NCBI GenBank assembly: GCA_038062615.1
Contig: JBBTWV010000046.1
Coordinates: forward strand, 1-9,038
Source of the DNA: JBBTWV01 sp038062615
GTDB taxonomy: Bacteria > Patescibacteriota > Gracilibacteria > UBA1369 > UM-FILTER-53-11
DNA length: 9,038 bases
Reading direction: 5' to 3'
The translations under genes and the position numbers were made by a program. The notes beneath the pieces are model-generated. The model saw nothing but the letters and a program-made list of their open reading frames with translations. It had not been told where the DNA came from and searched no databases. This document shows positions 1-6,452 of this stretch, in pieces (within the stretch, counting starts at the first letter, position 1; each line of letters begins with the position of its first letter).

Positions 1-57
1 TTCAGTTAGCCAAAAACAAAAAACCAATTCAACCAAATTGTTTTAACTATCCCGCAC

Positions 58-465
58 GTGCAGAATACTAAAAGCCTTCTTTTGGATGATGATGTCAAAC
101 AAGAGCTCGTCGAACTTCAAGAAAAAGGCGTAAACATCAATGAGCTTTTAAGAGGATTTTTAGAAAAAAGAAAAATGGAAATTGCGCAAGAAAAGGAACG
201 ATTAGTTGCTGATGGTGCTGTTGAAAATTCTGCTCGTTATATTCCGGTGGCCATTAAAGAAATTCTCAAAAAAGAGCATGGCGATAAGTGTTCCATAAAT
301 CACTGCACTAAAAAGTCGCAAACGATTCATCATACTCAGCGCTTTGCCCTAAGCCGTTCCCATGATCCTCATTTTTTGGCACCGCTTTGCCAAGAGCACC
401 ATGCCATCGCACATTCTATAGATGTGAAGGCGAGTGAGATGCGTCTATCGGGTGGATCTCCTTGA
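58..465 (+). CDS. HNH-endonuclease-like protein with N-terminal helical (RHH-like) region
   Basis: The product is 135 residues. The N-terminal part (about residues 6-45) is charged and helical, with a hydrophobic pattern like a ribbon-helix-helix or similar small DNA-binding segment. The C-terminal part (about 60-125) starts with RYIPVAIKE and carries the pattern of HNH nucleases: KCSINHC (two Cys), then IHHTQRFAL with a His pair, then LCQEHHAIAH. The Cys pair, the LC and the final His residues suggest a zinc-stabilised beta-beta-alpha-metal fold. Related HNH proteins, as I recall them, have the same RYIP...HH..RFAL...LC..HH order. The usual Asn of HNH is not obvious here, so activity is uncertain. 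The start is weak: GTG at 58 has no clear Shine-Dalgarno, and the frame is open back to a TAG at 7-9 with no ATG. The true N-terminus could therefore differ. Its 3' end lies 8 bases from the convergent gene's stop. Function in the cell is unknown. Confidence 0.75.
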   Translation: MQNTKSLLLDDDVKQELVELQEKGVNINELLRGFLEKRKMEIAQEKERLVADGAVENSARYIPVAIKEILKKEHGDKCSINHCTKKSQTIHHTQRFALSRSHDPHFLAPLCQEHHAIAHSIDVKASEMRLSGGSP

Positions 466-473
466 GGTGAGCC

Positions 474-1106
474 TTATCGTCCCAGCACCGTCACTTTTGT
501 CTTTCCTAAAGGTTCAAGAGCCGGTGTCTGGAAAAATGATTGTGAAGTCAGCGCATACGGACGAGAGCCAAATGGTTCAATATCAACTCTGTTTTTGTAG
601 AGTAATGGTGTGCCATTGTTAGCATTAAAGACAACTTCGTCGTACATGAATGCCGTGCTATAAAACCTGCCTCGAACAATGGGAGTGTTGGACAAGCACG
701 AGACATAGAACTCTGAACTTTTAATATCTCCTGTGGTATGGGCCAAATCACATGTCACGGTTGGTTCAAATGAGCCACCGCCTTGCGGCACGGCTTCAAA
801 TCGGACTTTTACATCACAGCCTTGTTGTACCAGTCGGGCCAAATTTTGAAGATCTCTTGTTGATGCGCCAGAAAGCACAGGGCCGGCATTATTGAGCTGC
901 CCATTAAACTCATAAGTGGCTTCTAAAACTTTTGACCAAGTTTGAGGGCAGCCATTTTGATTGGTGGTGAGAAATGGTCCTGTTAAAGCGCCTTTTTGTG
1001 TTGCCGGTCTCGCCACATAAACCGCTGTTCCAACCACAAATACGACTAAGCAAACCGCGATCCAAGGCAGCCACGGCTTGCCTCCATTTTGAGTAAGATT
1101 TTTCAT
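474..1106 (-). CDS. Membrane-anchored protein of unknown function
   Basis: The product is 210 residues and I do not recognise the family. The N-terminus is positively charged (K2, K10) and is followed by one hydrophobic segment at about residues 13-32. This predicts a signal anchor with the remaining ~178 residues outside the membrane. The exterior part holds Cys 53, 97, 119 and 137; two disulfides are possible but inferred. Cys19 is inside the membrane segment and is not in a lipobox. The exterior looks like a small mixed or beta-rich domain, with aromatic residues at FYSTAFMYDEVVF. The ATG at 1106 is preferred because a strong promoter lies just upstream and would give a leader of about 22 bases. 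There is no clear Shine-Dalgarno. It is transcribed in the same direction as the recombinase gene but has its own promoter. It ends against the convergent HNH-like gene. Confidence 0.75.
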   Translation of the reverse strand: MKNLTQNGGKPWLPWIAVCLVVFVVGTAVYVARPATQKGALTGPFLTTNQNGCPQTWSKVLEATYEFNGQLNNAGPVLSGASTRDLQNLARLVQQGCDVKVRFEAVPQGGGSFEPTVTCDLAHTTGDIKSSEFYVSCLSNTPIVRGRFYSTAFMYDEVVFNANNGTPLLYKNRVDIEPFGSRPYALTSQSFFQTPALEPLGKTKVTVLGR

Positions 1107-1134
1107 ATTGGTTTTTGTTAAATTCTATCTGCTT

Positions 1135-1163
1135 ATTTTACGCCAAAATGCTGATTTTATCAA
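1135..1163 (-). promoter_or_regulatory. Sigma-70-type promoter for the membrane-anchored protein gene
   Basis: Read on the minus strand, TTGATA (1163-1158) and TAAAAT (1140-1135) are separated by exactly 17 bases, each one or two bases from consensus. Transcription would begin near 1128, about 22 bases before the ATG at 1106. The whole element sits in the 89-base gap downstream of the recombinase stop codon, as expected for an independent promoter. No operator-like inverted repeat is evident around it. Confidence 0.7.
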
Positions 1164-1195
1164 GTGCTCGTTCCATGCTGCCAGCCTTAATACTC

Positions 1196-3364
1196 TTATT
1201 TATGGAACTTATCGTGAATTTCTTTAAGCCTGCGATTTGTAAGGTGCGTATAAATTTGAGTGGTGGTTATGGAAGCGTGACCCAGCATTTCTTGCACGGC
1301 GCGAATGTCGGCACCGTTATGTAGTAGCTCAGTGGCAAAAGAATTATGACTTATAAATCCGTCAGTTATAAAATTTTGACTGGGAAGGATGGTGAAGTCA
1401 TAAACTTCCTGCTTGGGCAGGCGAACCAATTTTGTTTTATGTACCTTGAGCCATTTTACCGTGTGAAGGTCTAGTATCTGCTGAAGATGCGGTAGAGACG
1501 GATGATCGAAGTTATATTTTTGTAATCCATTGAGTATGTTTTTCAAAAGAGAAGGAGTGGTGCATATCTTTGTATATCGTTTGAGATGCTTTATAGGCGA
1601 GTTATTGCTGAGATATTCAGATAATCCGCGGGCTTCTTTGAGTATCTTGGTATAGATGTGTTTAAAGATAACTTGGGTAGGCAGTTTCCAATCAACATGG
1701 TTTTTATGAATGATGATCTTTTTTAATGTAGGGATCCATTTCTGAAATAAATGTTGGCTTGGCTTTTGTAAAACTTGCAGATTATACATGACATGATGGA
1801 TTTTTTTCCCCTGTGGAAGGGTGACTTTCCGCTCTCTTTCGTAGAGAAAGCTATCAATGCCGAGTTTGAGGAATAGCATTTGAACATCCTTTAAAAGTTC
1901 TTTACTTGCAGAAAATATTTTTGGGAAACTTCCCTCGTTCCCTTCGGCATCATAAAGACCGGTTAGGAATGCTGCGATTTCATTTTGGGTAGCTTGAAAA
2001 ATGGCTTTAGGTATGCGACGCTGAGCCGAACGCTCTGCCATACCGAGCGCTTTATATTTTTTTAGCAATCGCATGTCATAAATGTTGAGCACCCAACTTT
2101 TGCGATCAGTTAATTTTTTTATCGTAGGTTCTCTTCCGATAACGCCGTTGGTAAGGTTGCTGTAGAAATCAATAAACTTCTTGTTCTTATCGTTTATAAT
2201 AATTCCATGCCTCGCGTCGCTAAATGTTCCATCACCTAAGGCATACCCCGCAAGACGCCAAAAATTTACGGTTCCTCGGTATCTTCCAAAGGATGGGAGT
2301 GATTTTATGCCAGCGACAAACATTCCAGGCTGGATGCTTTTAGCGGTTATGGGAGTTATTCCTTTTTCCGTAATAGTAAAGAAAAGATGGCGCGGAGTGC
2401 AGAGAATTTCCCTTCCGGAGGCCCAAACTTGTATAAATTGCGATGTTTTGTGAGAGAAATGTCGCACAATGGTATTTGAAATTATTTCATTTTTTTCAAA
2501 ATCAAGACTTAAAACGTGTTTTTTCTTTTTTAGAAAAGTTTCTTTTGCAGATTCCGTAGATGGATTGAAAATAATACGGGTATTCTCATGGAGACAGTGG
2601 CGCAGCGTATGTGGCGTTACTTTTTTAATGATGCCAGCAAGCATAGCGTATTTGCGTACCAGCGATTCGATGGATACGGTACTGAGACGGCGGCTTTCGC
2701 CTTTGGTAATATCGCTCGTGGATCTTGGCCGACCGGTGTTAATAAAAAGCGGATCAAAAGCATCGTTGCGGCTTTTGAGATATTCTTCAATTTTTCCTGC
2801 GGCATGCTGCGATAAAAATACAATTCTTGGCTTGTGGCCCTTTCCGCGGATCATGAACTCGCGGCGTTTTAAATCCACCTGGCTGCGATTGAGCGAGGCC
2901 AGTTCACTGACGCGGAGCCCGGTGGAGTAGAGCATTTCTAGGATTGCCAAATCACGCTGAGCTGATGCGGATTTTTCGTCTACCGCTAAAAAAAGCTGTT
3001 GGACTTCTTCGCGTGATAAAAACTCTACGGTGCGCTCTGGAATTTTAGAGAGTTCGATTTTTTCCGGCGCCAATGTTTGGTAATCATTTTTAATGAGATA
3101 TTTTAGAAAAGCCCGCAACGCAATGGTGTGATAATTTTGGGTTTTTCTTGCGAGTGTTTTTCCGTTTTTGTCATTGGGTCGGTTGAGGTATAAGCGATAT
3201 TTTTGCACGAGCGGCAGATCCAGATTTTTCACTTCAATATCCCCGGCAAAATCAAAAAACTTTTTAAGATATCGCGCATAATTTTCCACCGTTTTAAGCG
3301 ACTGATTTTTTTCGATCTCACAGTGTTCTAGAAATTTTTGAATTAGAGGCTGGAGCATTGCCAT
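1196..3364 (-). CDS. xerD: XerC/XerD-type tyrosine recombinase interrupted by an intein
   Basis: The precursor is 722 residues from the ATG at 3364. After removal of a 418-residue intein the product would be 304 residues, the usual length of XerC/XerD. Site-specific recombinases of this type resolve chromosome dimers at dif. The core-binding domain covers about residues 1-100 and includes FLEHCEIEKNQSLKTVENYA. The catalytic domain supplies R151 (TGLRVSEL), K175 (GKGHKPR), H252 and R255 (HTLRH) before the intein. After it come H696 (LGHAS) and the nucleophile Y705 (TTTQIYTHL). All six catalytic residues are present. The frame is open to a TTG at 3391, but the family start fits ATG 3364 or 3358 better. 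There is no strong ribosome binding site. XerC and XerD cannot be told apart here, so the symbol is tentative. The divergent dgt begins 36 bases away. The precursor should be inactive until splicing joins the two halves. Confidence 0.93.
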   Translation of the reverse strand: MAMLQPLIQKFLEHCEIEKNQSLKTVENYARYLKKFFDFAGDIEVKNLDLPLVQKYRLYLNRPNDKNGKTLARKTQNYHTIALRAFLKYLIKNDYQTLAPEKIELSKIPERTVEFLSREEVQQLFLAVDEKSASAQRDLAILEMLYSTGLRVSELASLNRSQVDLKRREFMIRGKGHKPRIVFLSQHAAGKIEEYLKSRNDAFDPLFINTGRPRSTSDITKGESRRLSTVSIESLVRKYAMLAGIIKKVTPHTLRHCLHENTRIIFNPSTESAKETFLKKKKHVLSLDFEKNEIISNTIVRHFSHKTSQFIQVWASGREILCTPRHLFFTITEKGITPITAKSIQPGMFVAGIKSLPSFGRYRGTVNFWRLAGYALGDGTFSDARHGIIINDKNKKFIDFYSNLTNGVIGREPTIKKLTDRKSWVLNIYDMRLLKKYKALGMAERSAQRRIPKAIFQATQNEIAAFLTGLYDAEGNEGSFPKIFSASKELLKDVQMLFLKLGIDSFLYERERKVTLPQGKKIHHVMYNLQVLQKPSQHLFQKWIPTLKKIIIHKNHVDWKLPTQVIFKHIYTKILKEARGLSEYLSNNSPIKHLKRYTKICTTPSLLKNILNGLQKYNFDHPSLPHLQQILDLHTVKWLKVHKTKLVRLPKQEVYDFTILPSQNFITDGFISHNSFATELLHNGADIRAVQEMLGHASITTTQIYTHLTNRRLKEIHDKFHK
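1343..2596 (-). mobile_element. Intein with LAGLIDADG homing endonuclease, inside the recombinase active site
   Basis: Numbered within itself, the intein is 418 residues. It begins with Cys1 (CLHENTRIIF, block A) and ends with His417-Asn418 (GFISHN, block G); the next host residue is Ser. Block B is visible as CTPRHLFFT, giving the TxxH residues T67 and H70. Block F is EVYDFTILPSQNFIT at about 397-411. These are all the residues needed for standard splicing. Two LAGLIDADG motifs lie between: LAGYALGDG (115-123, acidic D122) and FLTGLYDAEG (210-219, acidic E218). Both catalytic acidic positions are kept, so the nuclease may be active. About 180 residues of basic, Lys- and His-rich sequence separate the second motif from block F. 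Removing the intein restores the host motif HTLRH-SFATELL with no residues lost or gained. Two sampled 60-base stretches of the intein have about 32-35% G+C, against 38-60% in three stretches of the flanking host gene, which suggests transfer. Confidence 0.95.
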
Positions 3365-3400
3365 GAAATCAGCATAGCCGAATTCCAGCAAGCTACAAGT

Positions 3401-4567
3401 ATGCTACCATTCAAGCCGATGACCGCTTCTATTGCCCTTAAAATACAGCTTGAGGATCACGAAAAGCATACTCTTGCTCACTATGCCGTGATGAGTTCTA
3501 AAAGCGCTGGGCGGCAGTTTCCGGAACCGGAGGATCCCACTCGCACCGTTTTTCAACGTGATCGTGATCGCATTATTCACTCTAAGGCCTTCCGCCGTTT
3601 AAGCGGCAAAACACAAGTGTTTTTAGCCAATTATGGTGATCATTTTCGCGATCGATTGAGCCATACTCTAGAGGTGGCGCAGGTGGCACGAGATCTCGCG
3701 CGCAATCTTCGGCTCAATGAAGATTTATGTGAAGCCATAGCCCTGGCTCACGACCTTGGCCATCCGCCTTTTGCGCATTATGGCCAGGACACGCTCAACG
3801 AAATCATGCAAAAATTTGGTTTCCACTTTGAGCATAACGAGCAGAGCAAGCGCGTCGTGGAAAAATTAGAAAAGCAGTTCCCCAATTTTGAAGGACTCAA
3901 TTTGACGTATGAGGTTCGGCAAGGGCTCGCCAAGCACCAGACGCTCTATGATCAAGAAAACAAGCTCGTCACGGGCAAAACGCTCGAAGCTCAGGTGGTG
4001 GATTTAGCGGATGAAATCGCGTATCACAATCATGATTTGGATGATGGCATTCGTTCTAAACTTTTTGGGCTTCGTGAGTTGCGACGGCTTGCAATTTGGA
4101 AGGAATCAGAAAAATTTGTCTTCAAAAAGTATGGCAAAAAAATAGACGCTTTGGTTTTATGCAGCCGTGCGGTGAGCCATATTATTTCTATGATGATTAC
4201 GAATGTCATTGAAACGTCATCAAAAAATATTATCCGACTTCGCATTCGTACCCTGGATGACGTCCTCAAACAGGAAAAGAACTTGGTGTGTTTTAGCCCT
4301 GATTTTCAAAAAAAGGTCGCACAGCTGCGCCAATTTTTATGGGATGGGATGTATCAATCACCGCGTGTACTTAAATATATGCGTCGCGGCCAGCGCATCA
4401 TTAAGAAACTTTTTTGGAATTTTTACAAAAAACCTCAGTTGTTGCCGGAGCATTTCCGTGAGAAGATTGGGCCTGCGGCACCACTGGAAATTATTGTGAA
4501 AGATTACGTGGCCGGATGTACCGACCAGTTTGCCACGCAGTTATACTCAGATCATGAGATGTCCTAA
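3401..4567 (+). CDS. dgt: Deoxyguanosinetriphosphate triphosphohydrolase-like HD-domain protein
   Basis: The product is 388 residues. The family hydrolyses dNTPs, classically dGTP, to the deoxynucleoside and triphosphate in the cytoplasm. The N-terminal signature RTVFQRDRDRIIHSKAFRRL (49-68) and KTQVF are typical. The HD metal site is visible: H88 in RLSHTLEVAQ, H117-D118 in ALAHDLGHPPFAHYG, and D204 in DLADEIAYHNHDLDDG. The length fits the shorter bacterial dGTPase type. Family alignment from memory favours the second methionine (ATG at 3419) over 3401; neither has a clear Shine-Dalgarno. It is divergent from the recombinase, so promoters for both must lie in or over the start regions. Its last 14 bases overlap the start of nrdR, implying one transcript and coupled translation. 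Substrate specificity, dGTP or several dNTPs, cannot be read from the sequence. Confidence 0.92.
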   Translation: MLPFKPMTASIALKIQLEDHEKHTLAHYAVMSSKSAGRQFPEPEDPTRTVFQRDRDRIIHSKAFRRLSGKTQVFLANYGDHFRDRLSHTLEVAQVARDLARNLRLNEDLCEAIALAHDLGHPPFAHYGQDTLNEIMQKFGFHFEHNEQSKRVVEKLEKQFPNFEGLNLTYEVRQGLAKHQTLYDQENKLVTGKTLEAQVVDLADEIAYHNHDLDDGIRSKLFGLRELRRLAIWKESEKFVFKKYGKKIDALVLCSRAVSHIISMMITNVIETSSKNIIRLRIRTLDDVLKQEKNLVCFSPDFQKKVAQLRQFLWDGMYQSPRVLKYMRRGQRIIKKLFWNFYKKPQLLPEHFREKIGPAAPLEIIVKDYVAGCTDQFATQLYSDHEMS

Positions 4568-5000
4568 GTGCAAACACGATGACACCAAGGTGGTGGACTC
4601 GCGCGAAACGGCAGAGGGAAGCGAAATTCGCCGTCGCAGGGAGTGTGAAAAATGCGATTTCCGGTTCACTACTTTTGAACAGATTGAAACCGCCAATTTT
4701 TTGGTGATAAAAAAAGACGGCTCGCGCGAGCCTTATAGCCGCGAAAAAGTGAGCAGGGGGATTTGGAAAGCATGTGGAAAAAGGCCGGTGACGGAGGAAC
4801 AAGTCAGCCGGGTTATTGATGCACTAGAAGCCAAGTGGATGGGCATGGGGCCGGAAATCTCTTGCAAGGATATTGGGGAGGATGTTATGGACGAACTCAA
4901 AAAGCTCGATGAAGTGGCGTATATCCGCTTCGCTTCGGTGTACCGGCACTTTAAGGATTTGGAAAGTTTTAAGAAAGAGCTCGCAAAGTTATTGGATTAA
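4554..5000 (+). CDS. nrdR: Transcriptional repressor NrdR
   Basis: The product is 148 residues, close to the family norm of about 150. NrdR senses ATP/dATP through an ATP-cone and represses ribonucleotide reductase genes by binding NrdR boxes. The zinc ribbon is complete: C3-P-K-C6 and C31-E-K-C34, with DTKVVDSRE and IRRRRECEKC as family signatures, then FRFTTFE. The ATP-cone fills about residues 46-136 (VIKKDGSREPYSREKVSRGI to YIRFASVYRHF). The ATG at 4554 gives the canonical MRCPKC start. An upstream in-frame TTG at 4530 would add eight residues not typical of the family. It overlaps the end of dgt by 14 bases. Its TAA overlaps the stop of the convergent malic enzyme. I saw no NrdR-box pair in this window, so its targets lie elsewhere. 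Confidence 0.96.
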   Translation: MRCPKCKHDDTKVVDSRETAEGSEIRRRRECEKCDFRFTTFEQIETANFLVIKKDGSREPYSREKVSRGIWKACGKRPVTEEQVSRVIDALEAKWMGMGPEISCKDIGEDVMDELKKLDEVAYIRFASVYRHFKDLESFKKELAKLLD

Positions 5001-6169
5001 GGTCTCGATGATTTTTGATGGCACTGGATGATGGCTCTGGCCACGGAAAGCGCGATGCCTTCTTCAAAAACACTGGGGATGATTTTACTTGACAGCGGTT
5101 TTTTGACAAGCCTCGCCAGTGCGTGCGCCGCCGCTACCTTCATGGCATCCGTTATGTATCTGGCGCGGCAGTCCAAAACCCCGCGAAAAACTCCCGGAAA
5201 AGCCAAAACATTGTTGATTTGATTGGGATAGTCGCTGCGGCCGGTGGCAATAATTTTGGCGCCGCCTTTAAGCGCTTCTTCCGGCATGATTTCTGGCGTT
5301 GGGTTTGCCATAGAAAAAACAATGGCGTCTTTGGCCATGGCACGCACCATCTTATGATCCGCAATATGCGCATGAGAAACGCCAATGAATACATCGGCAC
5401 CCCGCATGGCATCACCAAGATTTCCTTTGATTCGCTCAAGATTGGTGAGTTTGGCAATACGCTCTTTATAAATATTTAAATCATCGCGGCCTTCGTAAAT
5501 AATACCTTTGCGGTCCGTCAAAAGAATATGTCCGGCACCTTCGTGCAGCAACAAGCGTGCGGTGGCAATGCCTGCCGCACCCGCTCCAGCAATCACAATC
5601 CGGATTTGCGCTAAAGTTTTGCCCACTACTCTAAGGGCATTTATGAGCCCGGCTAAAATCACTATCGCCGTGCCGTGCTGATCATCATGAAAAACGGGAA
5701 TGGGAACTTCTTCTTTGAGTTTTTCTTCAATATAGAAACAGTTGGGTGCCGCAATGTCCTCCAAATTAATTCCGCCAAAAGAGGGAGCAATGGCCTTCAC
5801 TGTTTTTATGATCTCGTCCGGATCTTGCGTGGAGAGGCAGATAGGGAAGGCGTCAATTCCTGCAAATTGCTTGAAGAGCAAACACTTTCCTTCCATCACC
5901 GGCAGGCCTGCCAAACCGCCAATGTTGCCAAGGCCCAAAACGGCGCTGCCATCCGTAACCACTGCCACGGTGCGCCCCTTAAGGGTATATTTATAGGCTA
6001 AATCTGGATTTTTGGCGATTGCTTCACAGGGTGCCGCCACTCCGGGTGTATACGCAAGGCTCAAATCGTCGCGCGTCTTAAGCGGCACTTTTGACGCAAC
6101 TTCAAGCTTGCCCCGATGTTTGGCGTGGAGTGCCAACGAGGCTTTTTCATAATGATGGTGGGATGGCAT
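4997..6169 (-). CDS. Malic enzyme (oxaloacetate-decarboxylating malate dehydrogenase), short form
   Basis: The product is 390 residues from the ATG at 6169. It converts malate to pyruvate and CO2 with reduction of NAD or NADP. The malic domain holds SLAYTPGVAAPC with the catalytic Tyr41, then TDGSAVLGLGNIGGLAG and the catalytic Lys95 in MEGKCLLFKQF. The metal ligands are E137-D138 (NLEDI) and D162-D163 in PVFHDDQHGTA. The Rossmann domain has the glycine motif GAGAAG at 195-200, followed by LLTDRKG. It has the size of single-domain bacterial enzymes and lacks the phosphotransacetylase-like tail of MaeB. The frame extends to a GTG at 6187, but YEKASLALHAKHRGKLEV aligns best with the ATG start. 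Ribosome binding is weak for either. NAD versus NADP preference cannot be decided. It is the last gene of the leftward group. Confidence 0.95.
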   Translation of the reverse strand: MPSHHHYEKASLALHAKHRGKLEVASKVPLKTRDDLSLAYTPGVAAPCEAIAKNPDLAYKYTLKGRTVAVVTDGSAVLGLGNIGGLAGLPVMEGKCLLFKQFAGIDAFPICLSTQDPDEIIKTVKAIAPSFGGINLEDIAAPNCFYIEEKLKEEVPIPVFHDDQHGTAIVILAGLINALRVVGKTLAQIRIVIAGAGAAGIATARLLLHEGAGHILLTDRKGIIYEGRDDLNIYKERIAKLTNLERIKGNLGDAMRGADVFIGVSHAHIADHKMVRAMAKDAIVFSMANPTPEIMPEEALKGGAKIIATGRSDYPNQINNVLAFPGVFRGVLDCRARYITDAMKVAAAHALARLVKKPLSSKIIPSVFEEGIALSVARAIIQCHQKSSRP

Positions 6170-6187
6170 ATTATTATATAAGCTCAC

Positions 6188-6254
6188 TGCGGCTCACAAC
6201 CGGCGGAGCCGAATTGTTCGCCTTGCTCGCGCTCGCGCCGTGCGCTCGCTATCC
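6188..6254 (-). other. GAGC-rich spacer before the malic enzyme gene
   Basis: Read on the minus strand, the spacer between the small lipoprotein and the malic enzyme is G+C-rich and built of repeated GCGAGC and GTGAGC words. One small inverted repeat is present (CGGCTC at 6190-6195 with GAGCCG at 6206-6211, loop of 10). It has no following T-run, so it is not a convincing terminator. I see no promoter with both hexamers. It looks like low-complexity intergenic repeat sequence and could affect mRNA stability. Confidence 0.4.
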
Positions 6255-6434
6255 TTAGCGGGGAAGAGGAGCGGTGGGCTTAGAAACCTTCGGCGGAGCG
6301 CTTGGGCCGCGGCTAGATGGCACTTGTGGAACATCTTGCGTGCTGGGTTTAGCGGGCTCGGTTTTCCCGCAAGCCGAAAGCATTCCGATAACGACGGCGA
6401 TAATAGCAATAGCAACGATCCAACGATTCTTCAT
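6255..6434 (-). CDS. Small lipoprotein, 59 residues
   Basis: The product is 59 residues. It begins MKNRWIVAIAI, with a basic N-terminus and a hydrophobic stretch to about residue 19. The lipobox LSAC follows, with the lipidated Cys at position 22. The mature part (CGKTEPAKPS onward) is a Pro-, Ser- and Lys-rich, probably disordered tail of 38 residues that ends APLPR. This is the classic form of a signal peptidase II substrate: lipid-anchored, with a short extended tail. An AGGAA lies about 15 bases before the ATG at 6434, somewhat far for ribosome binding. The gene starts 18 bases after the SLH-protein stop and runs in the same direction, so it is probably cotranscribed. It is short and easily missed. 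The function of the tail is unknown. Confidence 0.8.
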   Translation of the reverse strand: MKNRWIVAIAIIAVVIGMLSACGKTEPAKPSTQDVPQVPSSRGPSAPPKVSKPTAPLPR

Positions 6435-6452
6435 AAAATATTTATTATGTTC

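Noticed and set aside
2469..2930. A 153-codon plus-strand open frame opposite the recombinase
   Set aside because: It is antisense to conserved catalytic motifs of the recombinase and the intein N-terminus, and its translation has no family features.
1196..3364. Two adjacent genes, or a recombinase broken by an insertion sequence
   Set aside because: There is a single open frame with no stops, and the insertion has intein splicing and endonuclease motifs at exact boundaries, not transposase features or terminal inverted repeats.
3365..3391. TTG at 3391 as the recombinase start
   Set aside because: It would add nine residues before the usual family start, while ATG codons at 3364 and 3358 match the normal XerC/XerD N-terminus.
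6173..6178. Perfect TATAAT on the minus strand, considered as the malic enzyme promoter
   Set aside because: It ends only three bases before the ATG at 6169, so transcription would begin inside the gene; the nearest -35-like TTGTGA is just 15 bases away.
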